Of a DNA stretch of 34,499 nucleotides, positions 16,723 to 25,061 are shown piece by piece. How positions within the stretch are numbered: the first letter of the stretch is position 1; the number at the start of each line of letters is the position of its first letter. The position numbers and the translations under genes were made by a program. A model generated the notes under the pieces. The model was not told the origin of the DNA. It did not search any database and saw only the letters and a program-made list of their open reading frames with translations. The stretch is from an uncultured bacterium (lineage in GTDB: Bacteria > Desulfobacterota > DSM-4660 > Desulfatiglandales > CALKZT01), in the NCBI GenBank assembly GCA_938002815.1, contig CALKZT010000004.1, positions 1 through 34,499 on the forward strand. Direction: 5' to 3'.

Positions 16723-17663
16723 AATCCAAGGGTTTGCCTATCATCCTTATCTTACTCGGTATCCTTGCCTACGATGGGTTATTTACGGTGGATGAAACAG
16801 AACAGGTGGTGATTACCCAACTTGGAAAACCCATAGGGAAAGCCATTACAGAACCGGGTCTGTATTTTAAAATACCCTTTGTCCAAAAGGCCAACTTCTT
16901 TCCGAAGAATATACTCTCGTGGGATGGAGATCCCGGTCAGATCCCCACATTGGACAAGACATATATCTGGGTAGATACCTTTGCCAGGTGGCAAATAAAG
17001 GACCCTCTCCGTTTTCTTCAGACCGTAAACAATGTAACGAATGCCCTTGCAAGGCTGGATGACATACTTGACTCTGCAGTAAGAAACCTGGTTACCTCCT
17101 ATCCCTTGATTGAGTCTGTTAGAAACTCCAATAGGCCCATGGAGATGGAGGAGGGTTCCAAGGCTGAAGAGGAGGAGGTACAGAGGGAGGTCCAAATCGG
17201 TAGAAACAAGATGACTGAAATGGTCTATCAGCAGGCATACCCTAAATTGGAGCATTACGGAATCCACCTGGTGGATGTAAAGTTTAAGAGGATCAGCTAT
17301 GTGGAAGAGGTGCAGAAATCAGTATTCGCACGGATGATAGCAGAGAGAAAGCAAATGGCAGAAAAATTCAGGTCTGAGGGAATAGGGGAGGCCAATAAGA
17401 TACAGGGTGCCAAGGAAAGGGATCTGAAGGAGATTATGTCAGATGCTTACAGGAGGGCGGAAGAGATAAAGGGTAAATCGGATGCAGAGGCAGCAAAGAT
17501 CTATGCAGAGGCCTACAATCAGGCCCCTGAGTTCTATTCATTTATAAAGGGATTGGAAGTGATGAGAAATTCGGTAGAAAAGGACACAAAGGTTGTTATC
17601 TCTACAAAATCCGAGATATTTAAATTTTTTAAGTCGCAGGGTATATTCAGCAATAAAGATTAG
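16719..17663 (+). CDS. hflC: HflC-like SPFH/band 7 membrane protein
   Basis: This is the partner of HflK. It has 314 residues with one N-terminal membrane helix (about 5-19) followed by the SPFH domain: DETEQVVITQLGKPIG, then EPGLYFKIPFVQKANFF, typical of HflC. The region ARMIAERKQMAEKFRSEG with EANKIQGAKERDLKEIMSDA is the conserved helical stalk. The start ATG 16719 overlaps the hflK stop in ATGA, so the two are translationally coupled. An acidic insert (EMEEGSKAEEEEVQREV, around residue 145) interrupts the middle of the domain. Confidence 0.93.
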   Translation: MKSKGLPIILILLGILAYDGLFTVDETEQVVITQLGKPIGKAITEPGLYFKIPFVQKANFFPKNILSWDGDPGQIPTLDKTYIWVDTFARWQIKDPLRFLQTVNNVTNALARLDDILDSAVRNLVTSYPLIESVRNSNRPMEMEEGSKAEEEEVQREVQIGRNKMTEMVYQQAYPKLEHYGIHLVDVKFKRISYVEEVQKSVFARMIAERKQMAEKFRSEGIGEANKIQGAKERDLKEIMSDAYRRAEEIKGKSDAEAAKIYAEAYNQAPEFYSFIKGLEVMRNSVEKDTKVVISTKSEIFKFFKSQGIFSNKD

Positions 17664-17673
17664 GGGGTGAGCT

Positions 17674-18162
17674 ATGGTAAGAACCGAAATATCTCTCTTT
17701 TTAAAGAATGTGCCAGGGGAGCTTGGGAAGCTTGCTGCACTATTGGGGGAGGCAGGGATCAACATTGATGCCCTCACCATACAAGATGCCTCGGAATATG
17801 TACAGAATCTTTTTAAGGCTAGAGGTAGGTCCCTTAAGAGGGTTGCCCCTGCTGCAAGTTATACATCTATGCAAAAGGACTCTGCAGAATATGCCCTTAT
17901 AAGACTCCTTGTAAACGATACTGAAAAGGCTATGAATCTTCTTTTGAAAAATGAATATGTGTTCGATATTATGCCTGTAATAGCAATACAGATCGAGAAT
18001 AGACCTGGGATGTTGGCAGAAATATCTAAGAAATTTGGAGAGAATGCTATCAATATTAACTATGTCTACGGTTCAGCGACAGAGGGTAGTCCAAAATCTC
18101 TATTTGTATTTTGTCCGGAGGACATAGAATTGGCAGCAAAGATATTTAAAGACTGGGCTTAA
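17674..18162 (+). CDS. Tandem ACT-domain protein
   Basis: ACT domains bind amino acids and regulate enzymes or act as sensors. This 162-residue protein consists of two: residues 1-95 (EISLFLKNVPGELGKLAALL ... EAGINIDALTI) and 100-162 (VIAIQIENRPGMLAEISKKF ... ENAININYVYG). The first domain is unusual: between IQDAS (36-40) and AEYALIRLLV (71-80) there are about 30 extra, basic, Ser-rich residues where typical two-ACT proteins continue directly. It follows hflC by ten bases. No catalytic domain is present, so it is likely a small regulator; the ligand is unknown. Confidence 0.88.
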   Translation: MVRTEISLFLKNVPGELGKLAALLGEAGINIDALTIQDASEYVQNLFKARGRSLKRVAPAASYTSMQKDSAEYALIRLLVNDTEKAMNLLLKNEYVFDIMPVIAIQIENRPGMLAEISKKFGENAININYVYGSATEGSPKSLFVFCPEDIELAAKIFKDWA

Positions 18163-18166
18163 GGAG

Positions 18167-19870
18167 CTATTCCTTCGACTCTTTTAGGTCTATTACCTTT
18201 AGGTCCACAGTAAAGTGGCCCTTATATGAGTCCAGTGAGGGCGTATATATGAGGTCTACGCACCTACCCCTCAAATCTCCCGAAGGAGAGGCACCAAACC
18301 AAATTGCACTAAATATCTTGTTCCCTTTTCTCAAAATCAGTCGTAGGTGGTCCCCCCCTATGACCCTTGTGGCTGCTATCTCAACGGCGCGGCAGAGAAA
18401 AGTGGGCTCTGGATTTCCATCCCCAAAGGGTTCTAACCTCTTCAGTGCCTCTACATCCTCTATGGTGAGCTCCCTTAGGTCTAATTCCATATCTATATAA
18501 GGGCTCGGAGCCAGAGAGGTAAGGTTTAACCTCTCCTGGAGCTGAAGAGAGAGTGCCTCCTCGAAGGAGTCCAGTGCCGAAAGGTCCAGGGAGAGCCCTA
18601 CTGCACCGCTGTGCCCACCAAACTTCAATAATAGATGACTTTGTGTCTTTATAAGTTCAAATAGGTCCACTTCAGGTATACTCCTACCGGATCCTTTCAG
18701 AATCCCTCCCTTTGACCTGAGTATCAAGGTGGGCCTGTAATGGTTGGTGGAGACCTTTGAGGCCACAAGCCCAAGGATCCCTTCATGCCAATCCTCTTTG
18801 TAGCACAATATAAGAGGGGGTGGCTCTCTGTACTTTACACGGATTTCGTTTTCCACCTCCTTTAGCAATTCCTCCTCCATGGTGCGCCTTCTGTTATTGA
18901 GGGATTCCATCAGGTCTACCAAGGACCTTACCCTCTTTTCGTCATCCCCTATTAAGGCCTCAAGGGCGACTTTTGGATCTCCTATCCTCCCCGGTGCATT
19001 GATTCTGGGTGCCAAACGGAAGCCAATATCCTCTGTATTCAACCTCCTTGTGTCTAAGGATGAGACCTCCTTTAGATAGGTGAGGACAAACTCCTCTGAC
19101 CTGTTGAGCTCTTCTAATCCGTTCTTAACCAACAACCTTGTCTGATTCCCTGACAGATTTACCCTATCGGCCACCATGCCGATGGTTATAAGGCCCAGAT
19201 AGCCCTTTAGGTCAGGTTCCTTTCTCCTCCTGAAGAACCCCTTTTCTCTCAAGAACCTCCTGATGGAGACTGCAAGAAGGAAGGCCATAGAGGACCCAGA
19301 AAGCTCCCAAAGGCCATCTTCAGAGGGGAGTCTTTTGGGGTTTATCAGCGGCCAGTCTACCTTAAGATCAGAAGGGACCCGATGATGATCTGTTACAACC
19401 ACACTGAGCCCTGATTTCAGGGCATATCTTAGGGGGTCTACATCTGTGGTCCCACAGTCCACGGTTATGATACACCCGTAGCCCTCATGGACTGCCCTCT
19501 CTATCAGGTGCTTATGTACGCCGTATCCGTCTAAGAGCCTATGGGGGACCATACAACCCACCTCTGCACCCAGGTCTTTTAGGAATCTATATAGGCAAGC
19601 AGTCCCCGTAATTCCATCGGCATCGTAGTCACCATATACGAGGATCTTGGTGCAAGAGCCTATAGCCTCTGAAATTATCCTTGTCCCCCATTCCATATCT
19701 GGAAGGGAGTAAGGATCCACAAGTCCCTTTAGGCTTGGGTTCAAAAAGGCCCTTGCCTCATCCGCTGTGTCTATACCCCTTCTGATGAGAAGGGCCCCAA
19801 GGAGAGTGGGGATCCCCAAGGCCTCTTTGAGACCTTGGGCTTCTTTTGGGGGCGGCGGAGGATTCCACAT
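18167..19870 (-). CDS. recJ: Single-stranded-DNA-specific exonuclease RecJ
   Basis: RecJ degrades single-stranded DNA 5' to 3' in recombination and mismatch repair. It has 567 residues, the expected length. DHH-phosphoesterase motifs are YGDYDADG (79-86), VDCG (137-140) and the DHH triplet at 161-163 (VVVTDHHRVP). Further blocks are ITIGMVADRVNLSGNQTR, APRINAPGRIGDP, and the DHHA1 part with GSGRSIPEVD and KFGGHSGAVGLSL. The terminal OB-like domain holds LEPFGDGNPEPTF. It is the last gene of a minus-strand group, 14 bases behind kdsB, and ends four bases from the oppositely directed ACT gene. Confidence 0.96.
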   Translation of the reverse strand: MWNPPPPPKEAQGLKEALGIPTLLGALLIRRGIDTADEARAFLNPSLKGLVDPYSLPDMEWGTRIISEAIGSCTKILVYGDYDADGITGTACLYRFLKDLGAEVGCMVPHRLLDGYGVHKHLIERAVHEGYGCIITVDCGTTDVDPLRYALKSGLSVVVTDHHRVPSDLKVDWPLINPKRLPSEDGLWELSGSSMAFLLAVSIRRFLREKGFFRRRKEPDLKGYLGLITIGMVADRVNLSGNQTRLLVKNGLEELNRSEEFVLTYLKEVSSLDTRRLNTEDIGFRLAPRINAPGRIGDPKVALEALIGDDEKRVRSLVDLMESLNNRRRTMEEELLKEVENEIRVKYREPPPLILCYKEDWHEGILGLVASKVSTNHYRPTLILRSKGGILKGSGRSIPEVDLFELIKTQSHLLLKFGGHSGAVGLSLDLSALDSFEEALSLQLQERLNLTSLAPSPYIDMELDLRELTIEDVEALKRLEPFGDGNPEPTFLCRAVEIAATRVIGGDHLRLILRKGNKIFSAIWFGASPSGDLRGRCVDLIYTPSLDSYKGHFTVDLKVIDLKESKE

Positions 19871-19884
19871 GGGGGTGTTTGATT

Positions 19885-20628
19885 TTACATTTCTCTTCGT
19901 AGGAGAAAGGCCTCAACCCTTTGGATATCAGAAGGCAGGTCTACCTCAAGACTGTCAGAGGGGCTTGGGAGTACCAGTATCTTGTAGCCATTTTCCAGGG
20001 CCCTTAGCTGCTCTAATTTCTCAATCCTTTCAAGCCTGCCCTGAGGCAAGGCCGAAAAGATATCCAAGAAAGCCTTCATGTAGCCGTAAAAGCCCAAATG
20101 CTTTTGAAAGGAGACCACTACTTCCTCTCCCCTCCTATACGGGATGGGCGCCCTTGAGAAATAGAGGGCAAAACCCTCCTTGTCTACCACCACCTTCACC
20201 ACATTGGGGTCCATGACCATCTCCATGTCCCTTATGGGATACATGAGGGTAGTAATGTGAAGGCCTGGATCTTTCAAAAAGGTTTCTATCATGACCTTTA
20301 GGGATGAAGGCTCAAAAACAGGCTGATCGCCCTGGATGTTGATGATGAGGTCCTCCTGTAAGAGGCCCAGGGCGCTGGATGCCTCCTGGATCCTGTCTGT
20401 ACCAGAAGGGTGTTGCCCCTTTGTGAGTATTGCCTCCCCACCAAAGGATCTCACAACATCCCTTATCTCAGGGCTGTCGGTGGCCACAAACACCTCCTCA
20501 AAGAGGTCAACCTCTTTTGCCCTCTCGTACACATGCTGTATCATGGGTTTCCCAAGTATCTTTGTTAAGGGCTTTCCAGGGAACCTCTCTGATCCCATTC
20601 GGGAGGGAATAAAAGCGTAAACCTTCAT
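19885..20628 (-). CDS. kdsB: 3-deoxy-manno-octulosonate cytidylyltransferase
   Basis: KdsB couples KDO to CMP, activating it for transfer to lipid A. It has 247 residues, normal. The nucleotide-binding N-terminus PSRMGSERFPGKPL (8-21) is textbook, followed by ATDSPEI, GQHPSGTDRIQE and NIQGDQP, which carry the CTP and magnesium contacts. FSRAPIPYRR and KHLGFYGYMKAFL are also family marks. Together with lpxC and lptE it shows that the organism makes lipopolysaccharide. Its start overlaps the queD stop by four bases. Confidence 0.97.
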   Translation of the reverse strand: MKVYAFIPSRMGSERFPGKPLTKILGKPMIQHVYERAKEVDLFEEVFVATDSPEIRDVVRSFGGEAILTKGQHPSGTDRIQEASSALGLLQEDLIINIQGDQPVFEPSSLKVMIETFLKDPGLHITTLMYPIRDMEMVMDPNVVKVVVDKEGFALYFSRAPIPYRRGEEVVVSFQKHLGFYGYMKAFLDIFSALPQGRLERIEKLEQLRALENGYKILVLPSPSDSLEVDLPSDIQRVEAFLLRREM

Positions 20629-21011
20629 GGGGTGAAACCCTCAGGGCTGATATAAGAGGCACAGGCATTTTCACTCTCCCAGACCACAACCCTGGTGACC
20701 TTTACTCCCTCTCTCTTGAGGCGTTTTGCCATTTCTTCGGCAATCCATCTTGCGAGATTCTCTGAGGAAGGGCTCATCTCCTTAAAGGGTTCCAGTTCGT
20801 TTAAAAAACGGTGGTCCAGGTAGCCCAAGACCTCTTGGAGAGAGACCTTTAGCTCTTTGAAGTCCAACAATATGCCTTCACCATTCAACCTCTCCCCACA
20901 GACACATACCTCCACCTTCCAATTATGGCCATGGAGCCTTTCGCAACCGGTCTTGAAGAAGCTTAATTGATGGGCTGCGGAAAACGTGTCAATGACCTTC
21001 AACTCATACAT
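20625..21011 (-). CDS. queD: 6-carboxytetrahydropterin synthase
   Basis: QueD turns dihydroneopterin triphosphate into 6-carboxytetrahydropterin, the second step of queuosine/7-deazaguanine synthesis. This 128-residue protein has the zinc ligands H14 (FSAAHQL), H27 and H29 (ERLHGHNW), the catalytic Cys C23, and H67 in YLDHRFLNE. E112 in WESENACASY closes the active site. PTPS-family members with other pterin substrates look similar, but the CxxxxHGHN spacing supports QueD. No other queuosine gene is in the window. It starts inside the end of the zinc-ribbon gene (13-base overlap). Confidence 0.93.
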   Translation of the reverse strand: MYELKVIDTFSAAHQLSFFKTGCERLHGHNWKVEVCVCGERLNGEGILLDFKELKVSLQEVLGYLDHRFLNELEPFKEMSPSSENLARWIAEEMAKRLKREGVKVTRVVVWESENACASYISPEGFTP

Positions 21012-21238
21012 GACTTCTCCTCATAGGGCCTGCCACATACTGTGCACCGGCCATTTTCTATGATACCAGTACAATTTCCATCAGGGCACAGGATCCTCTC
21101 CTCCAGATCCAGTTCCCCTTCTGTCTCTTCCAAAAGAGCCCCACAGAACATGCAATACACTGCCTCAGAAGGACTTTCCCTGAGGCATAAATTACAGCGC
21201 CTGGAGGCCAGCTTTGCCTTACAGACTGGACATTCCAT
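20999..21238 (-). CDS. Small multi-zinc-ribbon protein
   Basis: I do not recognise a named family. From ATG 21238 it is 79 residues with 11 Cys. The pairs are C3/C6, C15/C18, C29/C32, C51/C56 and C65/C68 (CPVC, CNLC, CMFC, CPDGNC, CTVC), so it could hold at least two zinc ribbons. I chose 21238 because GGGGAGGAGA (21241-21250) stands right in front; an in-frame ATG at 21280 lies upstream of the predicted transcription start. It is the first gene of the unit with queD, kdsB and recJ. It may act in RNA or protein binding; function unknown. Confidence 0.78.
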   Translation of the reverse strand: MECPVCKAKLASRRCNLCLRESPSEAVYCMFCGALLEETEGELDLEERILCPDGNCTGIIENGRCTVCGRPYEEKSCMS

Positions 21239-21261
21239 GGTCTCCTCCCCAATTTTGGGCC

Positions 21262-21290
21262 AATGTAGCCCATAGCCCATGCCTTGTCAA
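21262..21290 (-). promoter_or_regulatory. Predicted promoter of zinc ribbon-queD-kdsB-recJ unit
   Basis: On the minus strand TTGACA (21290-21285, perfect) is followed after 17 bases by TACATT (21267-21262, 4 of 6). Transcription would begin near 21255, just ahead of the ribosome site and ATG 21238. This supports the shorter start of the first gene. Confidence 0.5.
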
Positions 21291-21460
21291 TTTCCTCTAA
21301 GGGAGAATGAACTTTTGGGGATCCCAATGCCCTTTTAACCCTTGATCTGGTGGCTTATTATGATAGTATTTCGAGACTGTGGAATAGGAATCGAACTTTC
21401 CATTTTCTCAAAGGGTCTTTCTTTAATGGTTGGGGCTCTTTATGACCTATCTTTGGGGCT

Positions 21461-21466
21461 TATAAT
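21461..21466 (+). promoter_or_regulatory. Possible glnS -10 element
   Basis: A perfect TATAAT lies 80 bases upstream of the glnS ATG. The best -35 at the right distance is only TTTATG (21439-21444, 16-base spacer), so the promoter call is weak. Confidence 0.28.
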
Positions 21467-21546
21467 AGAAAGGGTCTTTAGGATTCTTTTTAGATCCTGA
21501 GAATCTCTTTGTGGACGGAAGACTGGAAGAATGTGAGGTAAAATAA

Positions 21547-23250
21547 ATGCCAGAAGAAAAAGAGATTAGGGCCAAAAACTTTATTGAGAGGATCATAGAA
21601 GAAGACATAAGACTGAACAGAAATGAGGGCAAAGTAGTAACTCGTTTTCCACCTGAGCCTAATGGGTATTTACATATAGGACATGCAAAGTCAATAGTAT
21701 TAAATTTTGGACTTGCCCAACAGTATAACGGAAGGTGCCATCTGAGATTCGATGATACAAATCCCACAAAAGAAGATGTAGAGTATGTAGAGGCAATAAA
21801 GGAGGATATCAGGTGGCTTGGGTATGATTGGGGTGAGCACCTATATTATGCTTCTCAATATTTTGATCAGTTCTACAACTGGGCTGTAGAATTGATAAAA
21901 AAGGGTAAGGCCTATGTATGCCACCTTTCTCCTGAAGAGCTTAAAAATTCAAGGGGCACTCTCACAGAGCCTGGAAAGGAAAGCCCGTATAGGAACAGAT
22001 CAGTGGAGGAAAACCTCCTTTATTTCGAAAAGATGAGAAGGGGAGAGTTCAAAGAAGGGGAGGCGGTCTTAAGGGCGAAGATAGATATGGCCTCATCAAA
22101 TCTGAACATGAGGGATCCTGTGCTCTTTAGGATAATAAACGTACCGCACCATAGAACAGGGAGTGATTGGTGCATATATCCTACCTATGATTTTGCCCAC
22201 CCCCTTTCAGATGCCATAGAAGGCATAACCCATTCCATATGTACCTTAGAATTCGAGGACCACAGGCCCTTGTATGACTGGGTGATAGAAAACGTTACTG
22301 TTCCATCAAGGCCAAAACAGATAGAATTTGCGAGACTAAACCTCTCCCATACGGTTATGAGCAAGAGGATCTTATCTCAGCTGGTCCAGATGGGCATAGT
22401 GGATGGATGGGATGACCCAAGGCTTCCTACCATTTCAGGGCTCAGGAGGAGGGGCTATTCACCGGAGGCCATCAAGGCCTTCTGTGAAAAAATAGGCGTG
22501 GCAAAGAGTAATAGTGTCGTTGATATGGGGTTCCTTGAGCACTGCCTAAGGGAAGATCTCAACAAGAGGGCACAGAGGGCCATGGTGGTGACACAACCCC
22601 TAAGATTGGTCATCCTAAATTATCCCGAGGAGAAAGAGGAACTCCTGGAGGCCCAAAACAATCCTGAGGATCCTTCCATGGGTACGAGGTTTGTCCCCTT
22701 TTCAAGGGAGCTCTTTATCGAGGAAAAGGACTTCATGGAGGTCCCGCCCAAGAAGTTTTACAGACTCTCGCCAGGAAGAGAGGTGAGGCTGAGATATGCC
22801 TACTATGTAAGGTGTGTAGGTGTGATAAAGGATCCCAAGACCAATAGGATACGGGAAGTCCACTGTACCTACGACCCAAACACAAAAGGAGGCTGGTCCG
22901 AAGATGGGCGAAAGGTAAAGGCAACCCTCCACTGGGTCTCAGCACGCCATTCTGTGGATGTAGAATTGAGAATCTATGATAGGCTGTTTGTGAAGGCTGA
23001 TCCAAAGGAGATAGCTGAAGATCTCCCCTCAGCCATAAACCCCAATTCCCTTACCATAATTCCCAATGCAAAGGCAGAACCTATGCTAATGGGGGCAGTT
23101 CCAGGAGAGAGGTATCAATTTGAAAGGGTTGGCTATTTTTGTGTTGATACAAAATATTCTACCCATGATCTAAAAGTTTTCAATCTGTCTGTCAGGCTAA
23201 AGGATGACTGGGAAAAGATAGCAAAAGGGCTGCCTTCCTCCCAGTCTTAG
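21547..23250 (+). CDS. glnS: Glutaminyl-tRNA synthetase
   Basis: A class I synthetase that charges tRNA-Gln directly. The 567-residue length fits GlnRS rather than the shorter GltX. It has [15 protein letters not shown] with the HIGH motif at 43-46, the RFDDTNP pocket, and the KMSKS-equivalent MSKR at 271-274 ([12 protein letters not shown]). The C-terminal double beta-barrel anticodon domain includes [13 protein letters not shown] and [14 protein letters not shown], diagnostic of GlnRS. Its presence implies that at least part of Gln-tRNA is made directly and not through Glu-tRNA amidotransferase. It is a single-gene unit, convergent with the next gene, with nine bases between stops. Confidence 0.97.
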   Translation: MPEEKEIRAKNFIERIIEEDIRLNRNEGKVVTRFPPEPNGYLHIGHAKSIVLNFGLAQQYNGRCHLRFDDTNPTKEDVEYVEAIKEDIRWLGYDWGEHLYYASQYFDQFYNWAVELIKKGKAYVCHLSPEELKNSRGTLTEPGKESPYRNRSVEENLLYFEKMRRGEFKEGEAVLRAKIDMASSNLNMRDPVLFRIINVPHHRTGSDWCIYPTYDFAHPLSDAIEGITHSICTLEFEDHRPLYDWVIENVTVPSRPKQIEFARLNLSHTVMSKRILSQLVQMGIVDGWDDPRLPTISGLRRRGYSPEAIKAFCEKIGVAKSNSVVDMGFLEHCLREDLNKRAQRAMVVTQPLRLVILNYPEEKEELLEAQNNPEDPSMGTRFVPFSRELFIEEKDFMEVPPKKFYRLSPGREVRLRYAYYVRCVGVIKDPKTNRIREVHCTYDPNTKGGWSEDGRKVKATLHWVSARHSVDVELRIYDRLFVKADPKEIAEDLPSAINPNSLTIIPNAKAEPMLMGAVPGERYQFERVGYFCVDTKYSTHDLKVFNLSVRLKDDWEKIAKGLPSSQS

Positions 23251-23258
23251 ATCTAAAG

Positions 23259-23819
23259 TTATTTTGTGCCCAAAAGGCCTTCTTTTAAAGACCTGTCCGC
23301 TGGATCGTCACAGAGCCATATCCCAAACAAGGCCTTTTTAAATGGAAGGCCTGAAATTTTCCTCTTTTCTGAATTATTGATCCTTACTACTGTCTCTTTT
23401 GTTGGCAGGTAAATGAACTCGTAGGTGTCACCTTTCTTGGCAGGGGCGTTGAATATTGAGTTAAACTCCTCTATCTCCCTTTGAAGCTTTGAAGTATCCT
23501 TTTTTGTGCTTTTTTCAAAACCTTCTTTCCAAGTCTCTATTAACTTTTCAGCCGGAACTTCATCGTAAATAAACTTGAGAATTATTGCCATTGGTTGATC
23601 TGCCTCGATTATACTTAAAGCATCTGAACTCTTTTCCTTTAGATACAGTCCGGCCACATAAACCTTCACTAACATCTTTTTTCTAAGACCTGTGCCGTTC
23701 AGAATTAGCTTCTGGTCGGCTACTGATATACCATCTTCAAAGTGAACCCCTGCTATTTCAGCACCATAGGCCAATCCTACCATAAGGGCAAGGACCAAAA
23801 GAATCACAAGCTTTTTCAT
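23259..23819 (-). CDS. Secreted chalcone isomerase-like protein
   Basis: This 186-residue protein has a signal peptide (MKKLVILLVLALMVGLAYGA, cut near residue 20) and one chalcone-isomerase-like domain (PF16036 type). Family signs are EIAGVHFEDGISV, LILNGTGLRKKMLVKVYVAG, LYLKEK, AIILKFIYDEVPAEKLIETW, and the late FKKALFGIWLCDDPADRSL. Bacterial members are periplasmic, and most are thought to bind lipids or hydrophobic ligands rather than isomerise chalcones. It has a strong AAAGGAGGTAGGT ribosome site and its own predicted promoter, so it is probably well expressed. Confidence 0.88.
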   Translation of the reverse strand: MKKLVILLVLALMVGLAYGAEIAGVHFEDGISVADQKLILNGTGLRKKMLVKVYVAGLYLKEKSSDALSIIEADQPMAIILKFIYDEVPAEKLIETWKEGFEKSTKKDTSKLQREIEEFNSIFNAPAKKGDTYEFIYLPTKETVVRINNSEKRKISGLPFKKALFGIWLCDDPADRSLKEGLLGTK

Positions 23820-23848
23820 ACCTACCTCCTTTGCTCTTTTAGGAACTT

Positions 23849-23876
23849 CTTATAGCATAGCCAACCCCATAGACAA
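23849..23876 (-). promoter_or_regulatory. Predicted promoter of chalcone isomerase-like gene
   Basis: On the minus strand TTGTCT (23876-23871, 4 of 6) and TATAAG (23854-23849, 5 of 6) are 16 bases apart. The ATG at 23819 follows after a leader of about 24 bases with AAAGGAGG. Confidence 0.42.
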
Positions 23877-24021
23877 GAGTTTAGAGGACTAGATAGACCT
23901 GGATTCCAGATGTGGATCTAAAGGGAGGCTTAACCTAGGACCTACAAAATGGAAGTAAGCCATCTTGGGAGATATTTCCCGACCACTATTCTTGTAACCG
24001 TCTCGGTCAGTGGGGACAATT

Positions 24022-25044
24022 CTAAAGGTCGTGTTTGAAGGTAAATATGAGGGCACTAAGGGATAGATTTGCCGGCGCTCCCTGTTTTATCTGAACGTCA
24101 AGTTCCCTCAACTTTCTCAAAAATAGTTTCAAATCTTCTATTTCCCATTTTTTGGACTGCATCTCTATTTTTTTAAGGACAAATTCTCTCCCCTGGGCCA
24201 ATAAATTTAGTATTTTTTGCCTTGGAATCCTTTTGGATATCAGATCCTTATATGTTAACATTAAATGAATTTGCCTGTTTAGAACACCCAAAAGCTTTAC
24301 GGGCATATCTTTTTCGGATTCATAAATCTTATCCACGAGCCTTGTGATTTTGGAATAGTCTTTATCTAAAAGTGCATCTGCAAGGTCAAAAATATTGAAA
24401 TTTCTGCTATAAATCCAATAAGTATTTAAATCTTCTTCATTGAGAATATTTTTGTCCTGGAAGTAAAGAGATGCCTTTAATATTTCAGCCTCCAATATGT
24501 ATCTATCATCTCCTACCATTTCTAAAAATTTGTGGAGAACATGTTCTGTAATGTCTAAGCCGTTTTTCTTAAATTTAGCTTTTGCCCAGATGATTAGCTG
24601 GTTTATTGCTAGTTTAGGGAATTTTACTATTTCACCATGTGCCCTGATCAGAGAAATTATATCTTCTCTAAGCGATTTCACATCTTTTTTCTCAGACAAA
24701 AGCACCAAAAGATTCCGTTTGTTGGGCCTTTCAAGATACTTAACAAATGATTTTACGGTTATTTTTGATATGCCGTCAAAGTTCCTGACCGCCAAAAAGG
24801 TACAACCACCAAAAAGAGGAGACTTATAAAGTCGTGATATAATCTCGCTTATATCCTCTTCAGAGCCCTGAACAAAATCAAAGATTAGTCTTTCATTATG
24901 AATTGTCATAAGCTTTTCTTTCAATAGTTTAATTGTGGCCTCTTTTTCGTATAAGTCTTCACCTATAAAGATATATACGGGCTTTATATTCCCAGTTTTT
25001 ATCTCAGATAAAAATCGATCAGAGGACAATTCTAATGGAGGCAT
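24022..25044 (-). CDS. holA: DNA polymerase III delta subunit
   Basis: Delta is the clamp-opening wrench of the clamp loader. The 340-residue protein has the expected layout: KPVYIFIGEDLYEKEATIKL at the start (P-loop position degenerate, as in all delta subunits), a hydrophobic clamp-contact region SPLFGGCTFLAVRNF, and the helical end with LRELDVQIKQGAPAN, which is strongly conserved in HolA. It is the last gene of the long minus-strand unit, 17 bases behind lptE. It is A+T-rich compared with leuS. Delta' (holB) is also in this window. Confidence 0.92.
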   Translation of the reverse strand: MPPLELSSDRFLSEIKTGNIKPVYIFIGEDLYEKEATIKLLKEKLMTIHNERLIFDFVQGSEEDISEIISRLYKSPLFGGCTFLAVRNFDGISKITVKSFVKYLERPNKRNLLVLLSEKKDVKSLREDIISLIRAHGEIVKFPKLAINQLIIWAKAKFKKNGLDITEHVLHKFLEMVGDDRYILEAEILKASLYFQDKNILNEEDLNTYWIYSRNFNIFDLADALLDKDYSKITRLVDKIYESEKDMPVKLLGVLNRQIHLMLTYKDLISKRIPRQKILNLLAQGREFVLKKIEMQSKKWEIEDLKLFLRKLRELDVQIKQGAPANLSLSALIFTFKHDL

Positions 25045-25061
25045 TTGGGATTAACCCAGTT

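Larger units (their letters stand above)
21239..21546. other. 308-base spacer between divergent zinc-ribbon and glnS genes
   Basis: This holds a good minus-strand promoter (21262-21290) and a possible glnS -10 (21461-21466). The glnS leader contains two mutually exclusive small stems: AGGAT (21480-21484) with ATCCT (21494-21498), or GATTCT (21482-21487) with AGAATC (21500-21505). I see no gene, T-box or small-RNA hallmark. Confidence 0.4.

Noticed and set aside
21467-21546. T-box leader for glnS
   Set aside because: No T-box consensus, specifier stem or terminator was found, and the element is rare in Proteobacteria-like genomes.
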